Origin: an uncultured Anaeromassilibacillus sp.
GTDB lineage: Bacteria; Bacillota; Clostridia; Oscillospirales; Acutalibacteraceae
Direction of reading: 5' to 3'
Assembly: GCA_930987725.1 (NCBI GenBank)
Contig: CAKNKY010000007.1
Location: 1 to 62,233, forward strand
DNA length: 62,233 nucleotides
The notes beneath the pieces are model-generated. The model did not search any database. It saw only the letters and a list, made by a program, of their open reading frames with translations, and was not told the DNA's origin. The position numbers were made by a program, and so were the translations under genes. Shown piece by piece: positions 9,560-18,383 of the stretch (position 1 is the first letter of the stretch; each line of letters opens with the position of its first letter).

Positions 9560-12500
9560 ATGTTTGCCCATCTTCATTTGCACACGGAATACAGCCTGTT
9601 GGACGGTGCGTGCCGGATCAAGCGGCTGCTGGATATGGCGCAGGCGCGTGGGGACAAAGCAGTCGCCATCACCGATCACGGTGTGATGTACGGTGCGGTG
9701 GAGTTTTATAAAGAGGCAAAGAAAAGGGGCATCCGGCCTATTATTGGCTGTGAGGTCTATGTGGCGCAGCGTTCCCGGTTTGACAAAGTCCATGAACTGG
9801 ATGGAGAGAACCGCCACCTGGTTCTGCTCTGCGAGAACAACGAGGGCTACCGGAATCTGGCGGAGCTTGTCTCGCGCGCCTGGCTGGAAGGCTTCTACAG
9901 CAAGCCGCGTGTGGATTTCGAGCTGCTCCGGCAATACCATGAAGGGCTGATTGCGCTCTCCGCCTGTTTGGCGGGGGAGATCCCGCGCGCGCTTCTTGCA
10001 AACGATTACGAGGAAGCGAAGGCGGCCGCTATGCGCTATGAGGAAATTTTCGGCAAGGGGAATTTCTATCTGGAGCTGCAGGACCATGGCTTGCGCGAGC
10101 AAAAATATGTGAACCCGCAGCTCATCCGCCTTTCCCGCGAACTGGATATTCCCCTTGTGGCGACGAACGATTGTCATTATATTACGCGGGAAGACAGCGA
10201 GATGCACCGTATCCTGCTCTGTATCCAGACGAACCACACGGTGGAGGAAGAAAACGGCCTCGCGTTTGATTCCCAGGAATTCTACTATAAATCGGAGGAG
10301 GAGATGCGCGCCCTGTTTCCGGATGTGCCGGAAGCCATCGACAATACGGGGAAGATCGCCGGGCGCTGCCAGGTGGAGCTGGAATTCGGCAAGACGAAGC
10401 TCCCGAAGTTCGAAGCGCCGGGCGGGGAGGACAACCGCGCGTATTTTTACCGCCTGTGCGAGGAAGGTCTGCACCGCCGCTATGGGGGAAACCCGCCGGA
10501 GAACGTGCGGGAAAGGCTGGCCTATGAGCAATCCGTCATTGAAAAGATGGGATACATCAATTATTATCTCATTGTCTATGACTTTATCCGGTATGCGCGC
10601 AGCGTCGATATCCCCGTCGGTCCCGGGCGCGGCTCCGGTGCGGGCAGCCTGGCTGCCTATTGCCTGGGCATCACGAGCGTGGATCCCATTCGCTATCATC
10701 TGCTGTTCGAGCGCTTCCTCAACCCGGAGCGCGTGAGCATGCCGGATTTCGATGTGGATTTTTCAGACGAACGCCGCCCGGAGATGATTGAATATGTGGT
10801 GCGAAAATATGGTTCCGACCATGTGGCGCAGATCGTCACCTTCGGCACCATGGCGGCGCGCGGCTCGCTGCGGGATGTCGGGCGCGCCATGGCGATTCCG
10901 TATGCCGTTGTGGATTCCGTTGCCAAGCTGGTGCCGATGGAGCCGAACATCACGCTGGATGCCGCCCTCGAAAAGTCCCAGGAGTTCCGCCAGCGGTGTG
11001 AGTCCGATCCGCAGATAGCGCGGCTCGTGGAGATGGCGAAAAAGGTGGAGGGCATGCCGCGCAATGCTTCCACGCACGCCGCCGGCGTCGTTATCACGGA
11101 TCAGCCCGTGCGCAGCCTGGTTCCGCTTGCCAAGAACGGCGATTCCATCGTGACGCAGTATACGATGACAACGCTCGAGGAACTCGGCCTGCTCAAGATC
11201 GATTTTCTGGGGCTGCGCAACCTTTCCGTCATTCACGACGCCGTAGAGCAGATTCGCAGGCGCGAGCCGTCGTTCCGCATTGAAGAGATTCGGGATGACG
11301 ATCCCGCCGTCTATGCCATGCTTTCCGCAGGCCGCATGGAGGGCGTGTTCCAGTTTGAATCGGGCGGCATGCGCAATGTCATCATGCAGCTCAAGCCGGA
11401 ATCGATTGAAGATCTGATCGCTGTCGTCTCGCTTTACCGTCCCGGTCCCATGCAGTCCATTCCCCGCTATATCGAATGTCGTCATAACCCGTCCATGGTG
11501 CGGTATAAGCATCCCCTGCTCAAGGATATTCTGGAAGTCACTTACGGTTGCATTGTTTACCAGGAGCAGGTCATGCAGATTTTCCGCGTGCTGGCAGGCT
11601 ATTCGCTTGGCCGCGCAGATATCGTGCGCCGTGCCATGAGCAAAAAGAAAGCCGACGTGATGGAGCGGGAGCGGCAGATCTTCGTGCACGGTCTTGTGCG
11701 GGAAGACGGTACCGTGGAGGTGGAGGGCTGCATCCGGCGCGGTGTGGACGAAAAGACGGCGCTCGATATTTTCCGTGAAATGGAGAGCTTTTCTGCTTAT
11801 GGATTCAATAAGTCCCATGCTGCGCCGTATGCCCTCGTTTCTTACCAGACAGCATGGCTGAAATGCCACTATCCAAAGGAGTACATGGCTGCCCTCCTCA
11901 CCAGTGTACTGGACAATACCAATAAGCTGGTCGCCTACATGGCAGAGTGCTCCCGCCTGGGAATCCGTGTCCTCCCGCCCCACGTGAACCAGAGCGGCCT
12001 TGGCTTTACTGTGTCAGGGCAGAACATCCGCTTCGGGCTGCTTGCGGTTAAAAATCTCGGGAAAGGCTTTTTGCAGCATATCACCTTGAACAGGGAACAG
12101 GCCGGACCGTTCCGATCCTTTCAGGATTTCTGCCGGCGCGTGTACGATCAGCTGAACCGCCGTGCGCTGGAAAGCCTGATCAAGTGCGGTGCGCTGGACG
12201 GCCTTGGCCTGAACAGACGTCAGATGCTCGAAAATGCCGGAGCCATCCTGGATTATCTGGAGGAGGACAAGCGCCGAAATATTGAAGGCCAGCTCGGCTT
12301 TTTCAGTTCCGGTGAGGAAGGGGAAGCCGCACAGGAATTTTCTGTGCGGGATATGCCTGATTTTTCTCAGCGGGAAAAACTTGCCTATGAAAAAGAGGTG
12401 ACGGGCATGTATCTTTCCGGTCATCCCATGGCGGCCTATCAGGATCAATATGACAAACTGCACGCCACCCCGCTCGGCGATCTACTTGCAGAGGATGCAG

Positions 12501-13039
12501 CCGACCGGTTCCCGGATGGGAGCCACGTCTCCGTCATTGGCATTGTGACCAGCATGAACATGAAGACGACGAAGAACGGAAGCACCATGGCGTTTCTGGT
12601 GCTGGAAGATCTCTATGGCTCTCTGGAAGTCCTTGTTTTCCCTTCCACGCTGAGTGAATTCGGCGCTTTTCTGGCGGAAGGGGAGGCTGTCCTCCTCACG
12701 GCGCGTGTGAGCATCAGGGAGGAGGAGGACGCCAAGCTCATCTGCGAAACTGCGCGTCCGCTGCGGGATTTGTCGAAACAGGGGGAGGGGACACCCAGAA
12801 AACGGGGAAACCGCCCCGGCCTTTATCTCAAGGTTCCCTCGTCAGACAGCCCGCGCTGCAAACGGGCACTCCTGCTTGTGGAGCTCTTTGAGGGAGCCAC
12901 CCCTGTTTACCTTTACAGGAACGACGTCCATAAACTGTTTTCGGCGCCTGCTTCGCTGAGAGTTTCCGTAAATGAGACGCTGCTAACCCAACTCCGCCAT
13001 ATTTTGGGCGAAAAAAATGTGGCTGTAGTTGAAAAATGA
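9560..13039 (+). CDS. dnaE: DNA polymerase III alpha subunit, DnaE family
   Basis: A C-family replicative polymerase; 1159 residues. Order: N-terminal PHP domain (HLHTEYSLLD, ITDHG, GCEVYV), polymerase palm with PGRGSGAGS and the aspartates of PDFDVDFSD near residue 395, the KIDFLGLRNL region, tandem HhH, and a C-terminal OB fold (VSVIGIVTSMN). The PHP metal ligands known from Thermus alpha (HxH, D, H, E, H, C, DxH) all appear present, unlike the degenerate E. coli domain. Firmicutes normally also carry PolC, so this may be the second, lagging-strand or primer-handoff polymerase. The start follows AGGAGGAG. Confidence 0.95.
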   Translation: MFAHLHLHTEYSLLDGACRIKRLLDMAQARGDKAVAITDHGVMYGAVEFYKEAKKRGIRPIIGCEVYVAQRSRFDKVHELDGENRHLVLLCENNEGYRNLAELVSRAWLEGFYSKPRVDFELLRQYHEGLIALSACLAGEIPRALLANDYEEAKAAAMRYEEIFGKGNFYLELQDHGLREQKYVNPQLIRLSRELDIPLVATNDCHYITREDSEMHRILLCIQTNHTVEEENGLAFDSQEFYYKSEEEMRALFPDVPEAIDNTGKIAGRCQVELEFGKTKLPKFEAPGGEDNRAYFYRLCEEGLHRRYGGNPPENVRERLAYEQSVIEKMGYINYYLIVYDFIRYARSVDIPVGPGRGSGAGSLAAYCLGITSVDPIRYHLLFERFLNPERVSMPDFDVDFSDERRPEMIEYVVRKYGSDHVAQIVTFGTMAARGSLRDVGRAMAIPYAVVDSVAKLVPMEPNITLDAALEKSQEFRQRCESDPQIARLVEMAKKVEGMPRNASTHAAGVVITDQPVRSLVPLAKNGDSIVTQYTMTTLEELGLLKIDFLGLRNLSVIHDAVEQIRRREPSFRIEEIRDDDPAVYAMLSAGRMEGVFQFESGGMRNVIMQLKPESIEDLIAVVSLYRPGPMQSIPRYIECRHNPSMVRYKHPLLKDILEVTYGCIVYQEQVMQIFRVLAGYSLGRADIVRRAMSKKKADVMERERQIFVHGLVREDGTVEVEGCIRRGVDEKTALDIFREMESFSAYGFNKSHAAPYALVSYQTAWLKCHYPKEYMAALLTSVLDNTNKLVAYMAECSRLGIRVLPPHVNQSGLGFTVSGQNIRFGLLAVKNLGKGFLQHITLNREQAGPFRSFQDFCRRVYDQLNRRALESLIKCGALDGLGLNRRQMLENAGAILDYLEEDKRRNIEGQLGFFSSGEEGEAAQEFSVRDMPDFSQREKLAYEKEVTGMYLSGHPMAAYQDQYDKLHATPLGDLLAEDAADRFPDGSHVSVIGIVTSMNMKTTKNGSTMAFLVLEDLYGSLEVLVFPSTLSEFGAFLAEGEAVLLTARVSIREEEDAKLICETARPLRDLSKQGEGTPRKRGNRPGLYLKVPSSDSPRCKRALLLVELFEGATPVYLYRNDVHKLFSAPASLRVSVNETLLTQLRHILGEKNVAVVEK

Positions 13040-13083
13040 TAAAAAACTCCATAAAGCGGGAACCAATATCCATATGTTCCGGC

Positions 13084-13112
13084 TTGATCAGGAAAAGACA
13101 AATCTGTATAAT
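13084..13112 (+). promoter_or_regulatory. Promoter of pfkA
   Basis: TTGATC (13084-13089), a 17-base spacer and TATAAT (13107-13112), located between dnaE and pfkA. Confidence 0.85.
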
Positions 13113-13182
13113 GGAAGATAAGAATAGATTCTCCAACCGAAATCTCTTGTTCTGCTATTATCATTTTTAGGGGGATTATATC

Positions 13183-14151
13183 ATGAGCGCAAGAACAATT
13201 GCAGTGCTGACAAGCGGCGGCGATGCTCCCGGCATGAATGCGGCCATCAGAGCTGTGGTCCGCGCCGGCATCACGTCCGGCCTGCGTGTGATGGGTGTGC
13301 GCAGAGGGTATAACGGCCTGCTCAGCGGAGATGCGTTCGAAATGAACCTCCGCTCGGTGTCCGACATCATCCATCGCGGCGGCACGGCCCTGTATACGGC
13401 TCGCAGCCCGGAATTCAACACGCCGGAAGGTGTCCAGCGTGCGGCCGATATGTGCCATAAGCTTGGCATCGACGGCGTTGTCGTCATCGGCGGTGACGGT
13501 TCCTTCCGCGGTGCACGCGATCTCACCGGAGCTGGCATCCCTTGCATCGGTATTCCCGGCACGATTGACAATGACATTGCCAGCAGCGAATATACCATTG
13601 GCTTCGATACCGCTATGAACACGGCTGTCCAGATGATCGACCGCCTTCGTGATACAACGGAATCCCATGACCGCTGCAGCGTCGTTGAGGTTATGGGCCG
13701 CCGCTGCGGCGATCTGGCTCTGCAGACCGGCATTGCCGTCGGCGCCACGACGATCCTTGTGCCAGAGGTTCCGTTTGATTTCCAGAAGGACATCATCGAG
13801 CGCATGCGCTTTACCCAGAAGACGGGCAAGAAGCACTTCATCATCATTGTGGCCGAAGGTGTCGGCCATGTCACGGAACTGGCTGAGGATATCGAGAGCC
13901 AGACAGGCATTGAGAGCCGTGCGACGGTCCTGGGCCATGTTCAGCGCGGCGGTTCCCCGACACTGCGCGACCGTGTGGTCGGCAGTGAGATGGGCTACCA
14001 TGCCGTGGAGCTGCTGTCTCAGGGCAAGAGCAACCGTGTGATTGTCGTGCGCAACAGCAAGATCATCGATCTCGACATCACGGAGGCGCTCCAGGCGGTT
14101 CGTCCGTTCAACATTGAGCTGTATCGCATCGCACACAAGATTTCCATCTGA
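13183..14151 (+). CDS. pfkA: ATP-dependent 6-phosphofructokinase
   Basis: Catalyses the committed step of glycolysis, fructose-6-phosphate to fructose-1,6-bisphosphate; 322 residues, the typical bacterial length. The ATP-binding motif TSGGDAPGMNAA opens the protein. GGDGS near residue 104 and the catalytic PGTIDNDI motif near residue 125 are those of ATP-dependent enzymes; PPi-dependent forms carry GGDD and PKTIDND. TIGFDTAMNT and the MGRRCGDLAL region follow. It has its own promoter and a strong terminator, so it is monocistronic although it follows dnaE. Confidence 0.96.
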   Translation: MSARTIAVLTSGGDAPGMNAAIRAVVRAGITSGLRVMGVRRGYNGLLSGDAFEMNLRSVSDIIHRGGTALYTARSPEFNTPEGVQRAADMCHKLGIDGVVVIGGDGSFRGARDLTGAGIPCIGIPGTIDNDIASSEYTIGFDTAMNTAVQMIDRLRDTTESHDRCSVVEVMGRRCGDLALQTGIAVGATTILVPEVPFDFQKDIIERMRFTQKTGKKHFIIIVAEGVGHVTELAEDIESQTGIESRATVLGHVQRGGSPTLRDRVVGSEMGYHAVELLSQGKSNRVIVVRNSKIIDLDITEALQAVRPFNIELYRIAHKISI

Positions 14152-14166
14152 GTGTGGATTGCCGTC

Positions 14167-14205
14167 GAAAAGGCGGCCGCGGCAAAAAGCCGTGGCCGCC
14201 TTTTC
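14167..14205 (+). terminator. Terminator after pfkA
   Basis: A 17-bp stem (one wobble or mismatch allowed) spans 14167-14183 and 14189-14205 with an AAAAA loop. The stem ends in TTTTC. Confidence 0.9.
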
Positions 14206-14289
14206 GCACATTTTGGGCAGGCTGAACAAGGCGGATTTTCAGGCTCCTTTTTTCCAAAAAGATCTTTGTCAAAAAATTGAGAAAAAGTG

Positions 14290-14318
14290 TTGACATCCTT
14301 CTCCGTCTCTGGTATTAT
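14290..14318 (+). promoter_or_regulatory. Promoter of the tRNA Trp-Asp-Thr operon
   Basis: Consensus TTGACA (14290-14295), a 17-base spacer and TATTAT (14313-14318). An overlapping TATAAT sits three bases later. It lies about 50 bases before the first tRNA. Confidence 0.85.
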
Positions 14319-14369
14319 AATACTCGCGCTGATGAGGTCTGAAAGACAATCTCAAGGAAGCGTGGAGAT

Positions 14370-14445
14370 AGGGGTATAGCTCAGTTGGTAGAGCAGTGGT
14401 CTCCAAAACCACGTGCCGAGGGTTCAAGTCCTTCTGCCCCTGCCA
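14370..14445 (+). tRNA. tRNA-Trp(CCA)
   Basis: A 76-base cloverleaf. Acceptor AGGGGTA pairs with TGCCCCT, the anticodon stem GTGGT/ACCAC flanks CT-CCA-AA (anticodon 14403-14405), the T-loop is TTCAAGT, and CCA is encoded. Confidence 0.95.
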
Positions 14446-14448
14446 TAT

Positions 14449-14525
14449 GGCCCGGTAGTTCAGTTGGTTAGAACGCTAGCCTGTCACGCTAGAGGTCGAC
14501 GGTTCGAGCCCGTTCCGGGTCGCCA
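14449..14525 (+). tRNA. tRNA-Asp(GTC)
   Basis: A 77-base cloverleaf three bases after tRNA-Trp. Acceptor GGCCCGG pairs with CCGGGTC, the anticodon GTC is at 14483-14485, and CCA is encoded. Confidence 0.95.
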
Positions 14526-14528
14526 TAT

Positions 14529-14604
14529 GCTGCTATGGCTCAGTAGGCAGAGCACATCCTTGGTAAGGATGAGGTCGGCAGTTCGAATCTGCCTAGCAGC
14601 TCCA
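14529..14604 (+). tRNA. tRNA-Thr(GGT)
   Basis: A 76-base cloverleaf three bases after tRNA-Asp. Acceptor GCTGCTA/TAGCAGC, anticodon stem CATCC/GGATG, anticodon GGT at 14562-14564, encoded CCA. Confidence 0.95.
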
Positions 14605-14606
14605 GA

Positions 14607-14638
14607 AAGATCCGGAAACCGAATGGTTTCCGGATCTT
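14607..14638 (+). terminator. Hairpin terminator after the tRNA operon
   Basis: A perfect 14-bp stem AAGATCCGGAAACC with its complement (14607-14620, 14625-14638) and loop GAAT, followed by CTGCTTTTCTTT. The T tract is imperfect. Confidence 0.75.
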
Positions 14639-14692
14639 CTGCTTTTCTTTCTAAATGGCTCTCGTCTTTCGGATTTATTTTTCAAAATGCTC

Positions 14693-14721
14693 TTGACAGA
14701 TCGGGGTCTCATCTGTATAAT
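14693..14721 (+). promoter_or_regulatory. Consensus promoter of rpsU
   Basis: TTGACA (14693-14698), a 17-base spacer and TATAAT (14716-14721). Both hexamers match consensus perfectly. Confidence 0.95.
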
Positions 14722-14781
14722 ATTTTTTTGTAATACGACTAACTCATACCCCTGCCGTGCGGCGGATGGGAGGGAAAATAG

Positions 14782-14958
14782 ATGGCTGAAATTCGAATCA
14801 AAGACAACGAATCGCTCGAGAGCGCTCTCAGAAGATTTAAGAAGCAGTGTGCAAGAGCTGGCGTGATCGCAGAGGTTCGCAAGAGAGAGGCTTATGAGAA
14901 GCCCTCCGTCAGACGCAAAAAGAAGTCTGAGGCAGCCCGTAAGCGCAAGTATAAGTAA
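14782..14958 (+). CDS. rpsU: 30S ribosomal protein S21
   Basis: A small, very basic ribosomal protein of 58 residues with the S21 pattern: an N-terminal region ending in [13 protein letters not shown] and a lysine/arginine-rich tail ([15 protein letters not shown]). S21 sits on the 30S platform near the anti-Shine-Dalgarno and helps initiation. The ribosome site GGGAGGGA lies about 7 bases before the ATG. It has its own consensus promoter and a strong terminator. Confidence 0.95.
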   Translation: MAEIRIKDNESLESALRRFKKQCARAGVIAEVRKREAYEKPSVRRKKKSEAARKRKYK

Positions 14959-14984
14959 ACATTGCGGAGAGGTTATCTCACTTG

Positions 14985-15013
14985 AAAAGCGGGCGGATTT
15001 CGCCCGCTTTTTT
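14985..15013 (+). terminator. Terminator after rpsU
   Basis: GCGGGCG/CGCCCGC stem (14989-14995 with 15001-15007), flanked by AAAA and a six-T run. Confidence 0.9.
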
Positions 15014-15077
15014 GTTTGTTCCTTTGTTTTTCGCGTTTGACTTTTTATAGTTATACCAAGTTCGAGAGGAGCAGCCT

Positions 15078-15599
15078 ATGCCTGTTTTTCTTCCCACCGT
15101 CTGTGTGGAAAAGGTGACGGATATCACACTTGACCTGCTGCGGGCAATGAAAGTCCGCGCGCTTATCCTGGATGCAGACAATACGCTTTCCAGCCACGGT
15201 TCCCAGCAGCCTTTTCCCGGTGCGCTGGAGTGGACAGAACAGTTGACGCAGGCGGGCGTCCGCCTGATGATTGTCTCCAACAATTTTGAAAAGCGTGTGG
15301 CGCCTTTTGCCGCGCAGTTTTCCCTGCCGTACCTTTCCTGTGCCATGAAGCCGCTTCCCGTCGGCTATCTTCGCGCCGTTAAGCGCATGGGCCAGGGGAG
15401 GGCTGCCGCCGCAGCCGTAGGGGACCAGGTGTTTACAGATATTCTGGGTGCCAATTGTTCCGGCCTGCGCTCCATCCTGGTGACGCCGCAGGGGGAGGAG
15501 AGCGCGCTCCGCTTTGGGTGGAGAAGAAAGCTGGAAATTCCCGTGAGGGAAAAAGCAAAACGCCTTGGACTTTGGGAAAAATGGAAGGAAGGAATGTAA
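15078..15599 (+). CDS. yqeG: YqeG-family HAD phosphatase
   Basis: A HAD superfamily, subfamily IIIA phosphatase; 173 residues. Motif I is LDADNT (DxDxT) near residue 35, motif II is IVSNN, and motif IV is [12 protein letters not shown]. Firmicute YqeG is often predicted to act on phosphatidylglycerolphosphate or a related phosphate ester, but the substrate is not settled here. In Bacillus yqeG lies in the yqeH-aroE region; here it precedes aroQ, overlapping it by one base (TAATG). AGAGGAGC precedes the ATG. No convincing promoter was found in the 64 bases after the rpsU terminator. Confidence 0.85.
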   Translation: MPVFLPTVCVEKVTDITLDLLRAMKVRALILDADNTLSSHGSQQPFPGALEWTEQLTQAGVRLMIVSNNFEKRVAPFAAQFSLPYLSCAMKPLPVGYLRAVKRMGQGRAAAAAVGDQVFTDILGANCSGLRSILVTPQGEESALRFGWRRKLEIPVREKAKRLGLWEKWKEGM

Positions 15600-16039
15600 T
15601 GGAACAGAAACGTGTGCTGCTTCTTCTGGGGCCGAACCTGAATCTGGTCGGCATCCGGGAGAAGGGTGTTTACGGAACGGAAACGGCGGCCGATATTGAG
15701 CGCCAGGTCAGGGAATACGCCGCTGGGCTGGGCTTTTCCTGCGATGTGTTTCAGAGCAATCACGAGGGCGTGCTGGTTGATAAAATACATGAGGCACGTG
15801 AAGCGTATGACGGCGTCGTGCTGAACGCCGGTGCCCTCACCCATTACAGCTATTCGCTGCGCGATGCCATCGCATCCGTATCTGTTCCCTTTATTGAAAC
15901 CCACATGAGCAACATCCATGCGCGGGAAGAATTCCGCCACACCTCGGTGATTGCGCCTGTCTGTGCCGGGCAGATTGCCGGTTTTGGCAAACACAGCTAT
16001 TTCCTTGCACTGGAAGCTCTCAAATATCTGATGTCTTAA
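15599..16039 (+). CDS. aroQ: Type II 3-dehydroquinate dehydratase
   Basis: A shikimate pathway enzyme that removes water from 3-dehydroquinate; a dodecameric type II enzyme of 146 residues. [16 protein letters not shown] gives the catalytic arginine and tyrosine. The asparagine/histidine motif reads NAGALTHYS instead of the common NPGAYTHTS, and IETHMSN replaces the common EVHLSN, but the key N, H, E and H are kept. The ATG overlaps the yqeG stop, with AAGGAAGG upstream. The frame is open further upstream inside yqeG, but the family start is here. Confidence 0.93.
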   Translation: MEQKRVLLLLGPNLNLVGIREKGVYGTETAADIERQVREYAAGLGFSCDVFQSNHEGVLVDKIHEAREAYDGVVLNAGALTHYSYSLRDAIASVSVPFIETHMSNIHAREEFRHTSVIAPVCAGQIAGFGKHSYFLALEALKYLMS

Positions 16040-16059
16040 TATCGAAGGAGGACCTTTTT

Positions 16060-17142
16060 ATGCTTTCCACGATTGAACGGTTCCGCAATGCGTTTTTTGA
16101 AGCCAACGGAGAGGACGCCGCTGCTCTCATTACTTCCGGTGAAAACCGGTTTTATCTCACCGGCTTCCATTCCAGCGCCGGGGCCGTGTTGGTCACTTCG
16201 AAAAAATCGTATTTCATAACCGATTTCCGCTATGCGGAGGCGGCACGCCGCGTGGTCAGGGATTGTGAGGTTATTTGCACCAGACGCACGACAGAGACCA
16301 TCTGCGATCTGCTCAAGCAGGACCATGCGCAGCGTGTCCTGGTGGAGTATGACAAGCTTTCCCTCAAGCAAGCCTGCCTCTTCGAGCAGGCATTTGCAGC
16401 CGTGGGCGCCGCGGAGGAGAAGGGCGAAAAACTGGACCTCCTGCTGCAGGAGCTCCGCACGATCAAAATGCCCGATGAGATCCGCAAGCTGAAGGAAGCG
16501 CAGAAGATCACGGATGATGCTTTCACCCATATCCTGGACTATATCCGCGCGGGCCGTACGGAGCGTGAAGTTGCGCTGGAACTTGAATTCTTCATGCGCA
16601 AAGAGGGCGCAGAGGGTGTTTCCTTCGATTTCATCGTTGTTTCCGGTAAGAACGGTTCGCTCTGCCACGGTGTGCCTTCCGATAAGGTCATCGAGGACGG
16701 CGATTTCGTCACGATGGACACGGGCGCTCTGCTGCACGGCTATCATGCTGATATGACACGCACGGTCGCTGTGGGCCATGTGAGCGACGAGCAGCGCCAC
16801 GCGTATGACCTGGTGCTGAAGGCGCAGCTGGACGCCATCGCTGCCGTTAAGCCCGGTGTGACGTGCGGCTCTATCGATAAGGTGGCCCGCGACATTCTCG
16901 AAGCGGAGTACAAGGGCGCGTTTGAGCACTCGCTTGGCCACGGCGTCGGCGTAGAGATCCATGAATGGCCGCTCTTCTCCGCCGGGAACACAACCATCAC
17001 AAGGCCCGGCATGGTTGTTTCGGTGGAGCCGGGTATCTATCTGGAAGGCAAGTTTGGCCTGCGGATCGAAGACCTCGTGGTCATCACCGAGACGGGCTGC
17101 GAGGACATCACCGCTTCTCCCAAGGAACTGATCATTCTGTGA
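16060..17142 (+). CDS. M24-family Xaa-Pro aminopeptidase
   Basis: A dinuclear metallopeptidase (pita-bread fold) that removes N-terminal residues before proline; 360 residues. The N-terminal creatinase-like domain covers about residues 1-130. The five metal ligands are visible: D in MDTGA, D in HADMTR, H in LGHGVG, E in VSVEPGIY and E in RIEDL. It is placed between aroQ and efp, the common clostridial order; EF-P helps translate proline runs, so a proline peptidase beside it fits. AAGGAGGA precedes the ATG. A second M24 protein is encoded at 60957-62033. Confidence 0.92.
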   Translation: MLSTIERFRNAFFEANGEDAAALITSGENRFYLTGFHSSAGAVLVTSKKSYFITDFRYAEAARRVVRDCEVICTRRTTETICDLLKQDHAQRVLVEYDKLSLKQACLFEQAFAAVGAAEEKGEKLDLLLQELRTIKMPDEIRKLKEAQKITDDAFTHILDYIRAGRTEREVALELEFFMRKEGAEGVSFDFIVVSGKNGSLCHGVPSDKVIEDGDFVTMDTGALLHGYHADMTRTVAVGHVSDEQRHAYDLVLKAQLDAIAAVKPGVTCGSIDKVARDILEAEYKGAFEHSLGHGVGVEIHEWPLFSAGNTTITRPGMVVSVEPGIYLEGKFGLRIEDLVVITETGCEDITASPKELIIL

Positions 17143-17178
17143 GGAAAAGCTGTGCCTTTCCTCCGCTTTTCCGAAAAT
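17143..17178 (+). terminator. Possible terminator before efp
   Basis: GGAAAAGC (17143-17150) pairs perfectly with GCTTTTCC (17165-17172), followed by GAAAATTTTTC. The T tract starts late, so termination may be partial. Confidence 0.4.
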
Positions 17179-17183
17179 TTTTC

Positions 17184-17210
17184 TTGAAAAAAAGCGGTGA
17201 ATATTATAAA
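17184..17210 (+). promoter_or_regulatory. Probable promoter of efp
   Basis: TTGAAA (17184-17189) with TATAAA (17205-17210) at a short 15-base spacing; TAAACT at 17 bases is the alternative. The sequence is AT-rich and falls just before efp. Confidence 0.5.
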
Positions 17211-17246
17211 CTAAAATAAGGAAAAAATAATTTGGAGGATTCAGAC

Positions 17247-17804
17247 ATGATTTCTGCAGGCGATTTTAGAAACGGCGTTACGTTTGAAATGGACGGGAAC
17301 GTCTATTCCATCATCGAGTTTCAGCACGTAAAGCCGGGCAAGGGCGCCGCTTTTGTCCGCACGAAGATCCGCAACGTTATTTCCGGCGCCGTAACGGAAA
17401 AAACTTTCAACCCCAATGACAAATATCCGACCGCTTTCGTGGAGCGCAAGGAAATGGAATATCTGTACAGCGACGGCGATCTGTACTATTTCATGGACAA
17501 TGAGACGTATGAGCAGATGCCCATCAACGCCAGCGTCTTGGGCGACAACTTCAAGTTTGTCAAGGAAAACATGGTCTGCAAGGTTCTTTCCTACAAGGGC
17601 ACCGTGTTCGGTGTGGAGCCGCCGAACTTTGTGGAGCTGCAGGTCACCAAGACGGACCCTGGCTTTAAGGGCGACACCGCCACGAACGCCACGAAGCCTG
17701 CCACGCTGGAGACCGGCGCGGAGATCAAGGTTCCGCTCTTCATCAATGAAGGCGAAATGATCCGCATCGATACGCGTACCGGCGAATATATGGAGCGCGC
17801 GTAA
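17247..17804 (+). CDS. efp: Translation elongation factor P
   Basis: Rescues ribosomes stalled on polyproline; 185 residues in three beta-barrel domains. The tip loop reads [10 protein letters not shown], with K32 the residue modified in most bacteria. The C-terminal domain ends in [12 protein letters not shown], the family signature. ATG 17247 follows TTGGAGG at good spacing; the TTG-initiated extension at 17232 overlaps the ribosome site and is rejected. No lysine-modifying epmAB-type gene is visible nearby. Confidence 0.97.
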   Translation: MISAGDFRNGVTFEMDGNVYSIIEFQHVKPGKGAAFVRTKIRNVISGAVTEKTFNPNDKYPTAFVERKEMEYLYSDGDLYYFMDNETYEQMPINASVLGDNFKFVKENMVCKVLSYKGTVFGVEPPNFVELQVTKTDPGFKGDTATNATKPATLETGAEIKVPLFINEGEMIRIDTRTGEYMERA

Positions 17805-17849
17805 TCGCTTTGCTCTGTGCGCATCCAGATGAAAAAGGAGGCTGCTGTC

Positions 17850-18302
17850 ATGACAATTACAGAAAAGGCCGCTTATCTGCGCGGTTTGGCCGAAGGCCTT
17901 GAACTTGATGCTTCCCAGAAGGAAGTGAAAGTGATCAATGCCATGCTCGATCTCATCGATGAGATGGCCGGCGAAGTATCCGAGCTGAAGGACAATGTGC
18001 AGAATGTCTCTGCCCAGTTGGACGAAGTGGACGAGGATCTCGGTTCCCTCGAGGAAGAAGTCTACGGCGGCTGCAGCTGCGAAGACGAAGACGACGAAGA
18101 CTTCGGCGGCGACGAGTGCTATTATGAGGTTACTTGCCCGAACTGCAACGAAACCATTTGTCTCTCCGAGGATGTCATCTGCGACGGCCAGATGGATTGT
18201 CCGAATTGCGGGACGCCTCTGGAGTTTGACATCGACGAGGTGGACGAGGATGACTGCGGCTGTGGGTGCGGCTGCGATCATCACCATGACGAAGAAGAAT
18301 AA
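17850..18302 (+). CDS. CD1247-type N-terminal domain protein with zinc ribbon and Cys/His tail
   Basis: 150 residues of unknown function. The N-terminal part (about residues 1-75) is a helical, acidic coiled-coil-like domain seen in clostridial proteins annotated as CD1247 N-terminal domain, often beside efp. A zinc ribbon follows at about residues 90-120 (CPNC...CPNCG). The acidic tail is rich in cysteine and histidine (CGCGCGCDHHH), a likely second metal site. ATG 17850 lies 9 bases after AAAAAGGAGG; the upstream extension is rejected. It is 45 bases after efp without a terminator, so it is co-transcribed. A link to translation is only inferred from the neighbour. Confidence 0.75.
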   Translation: MTITEKAAYLRGLAEGLELDASQKEVKVINAMLDLIDEMAGEVSELKDNVQNVSAQLDEVDEDLGSLEEEVYGGCSCEDEDDEDFGGDECYYEVTCPNCNETICLSEDVICDGQMDCPNCGTPLEFDIDEVDEDDCGCGCGCDHHHDEEE

Positions 18303-18315
18303 GACGTTTGCCTGA

Positions 18316-18353
18316 AAAAGGGCGGCCCCGGAAGGTTCCGGGGCCGCCCTTTT
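18316..18353 (+). terminator. Bidirectional terminator between the CD1247-like gene and mntP
   Basis: An 18-bp perfect stem (18316-18333 with 18336-18353) with A-run and T-run flanks on both sides. It can end both the plus-strand efp operon and the convergent mntP transcript. Confidence 0.9.
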
Positions 18354-18383
18354 GTTATGTTCGGGAGATACTTGCGTGCAGCG

